A stretch of 64,000 bases of DNA from contig VXAA01005234.1 of assembly GCA_013399115.1 (NCBI GenBank), forward strand, positions 156,310-220,309, in the 5' to 3' direction. Below are positions 63,944-64,000 of the stretch, one piece after another; position 1 is the stretch's first letter, and the number at the start of each line of letters is the position of its first letter. The position numbers were made by a program, and so were the translations under genes. The notes beneath the pieces are model-generated. The model saw only the letters and a program-made list of their open reading frames with translations, had not been told where the DNA came from and did no database searches. The stretch is from Anseranas semipalmata. Taxonomy: Eukaryota; Chordata; Aves; Anseriformes; Anseranatidae.

Positions 63944-64000
63944 CCTTCCTTTTCCGGTTGGGCTGCGGCGGGGACGGGAGGGAGCACGAGAGGCTCCGCC
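63944..64000 (+). promoter_or_regulatory. Possible 5'TOP transcription start (RPL4, outside the window)
   Basis: CCTTCCTTTTCC at 63944-63955 fits the terminal oligopyrimidine start of vertebrate ribosomal protein mRNAs, and the orientation is that expected for RPL4. No ATG follows before the window ends, so the coding start cannot be checked here. Confidence 0.4.

Larger units (their letters stand above)
63330..64000. promoter_or_regulatory. CpG-island bidirectional promoter of ZWILCH and probably RPL4
   Basis: High CpG density surrounds ZWILCH exon 1 and continues to the window end. GC boxes lie just upstream of the ZWILCH start (CCCGCCCGCC near 63550). ETS-type words occur at 63905 (CGGAAG) and 63952 (TTCCGG, inverted). 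In human, ZWILCH and RPL4 are head to head, so a shared promoter is expected here. Confidence 0.65.

Noticed and set aside
63565..63987. 140-codon minus frame upstream of ZWILCH
   Set aside because: Proline/arginine/alanine composition of a CpG island, ending in translated homopolymers. No known protein.

Overview
The window looks like a piece of a draft bird (sauropsid) genome. It has vertebrate intron/exon structure with GT-AG junctions, few transposons, one recognisable CR1-like LINE fragment, many old MIR-like SINE relics, modest AT richness with isolated CpG-rich islands, and two assembly gaps (25 N at 4976-5000 and 96 N at 15714-15809). The order LCTL - ZWILCH, with RPL4 expected next, is the arrangement I know from human chromosome 15q22 (inverted here), so this is a conserved vertebrate block. 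The bird assignment is inference; no species can be named from the sequence alone.

Region 1-40 kb holds no protein-coding gene that I can support. It contains simple repeats, about nine ancient SINE segments, a CR1 scrap, a GC-rich block at 4.2-4.5 kb and an orphan CpG island at about 15.8-16.15 kb that is interrupted by an assembly gap. In human the next gene on this side is SMAD6, whose 5' end faces LCTL. No SMAD6 exon is visible here, so this is probably the LCTL-SMAD6 intergenic space and may hold enhancers.

Region 41.0-50.6 kb is LCTL (lactase-like / gamma-klotho family) on the plus strand. I reconstructed thirteen coding exons with every phase matching, giving an intact 568-residue type I membrane glycosidase-fold protein. 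The glycoside hydrolase family 1 nucleophile motif is present, but the acid/base glutamate is replaced by asparagine. About 530 bp upstream of coding exon 1 lies an unexplained signal-peptide-like open frame with a donor site. It can splice in phase into LCTL exon 1.

Region 52.2-63.5 kb is ZWILCH on the minus strand, reconstructed as eighteen coding exons and 589 residues, again without a break. ZWILCH is part of the ROD-ZW10-Zwilch kinetochore complex that supports the spindle checkpoint. LCTL and ZWILCH converge tail to tail with about 1.6 kb between their poly(A) signals.

Region 63.3-64.0 kb is a CpG-rich promoter area. A pyrimidine tract at 63944-63956 resembles a 5'TOP start and may mark the first bases of plus-strand RPL4, whose coding part would lie beyond the window. 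A short AT-rich insert with a T16 tract, an A12 tract and poly(A) signals on the minus strand sits inside this promoter and is not explained.
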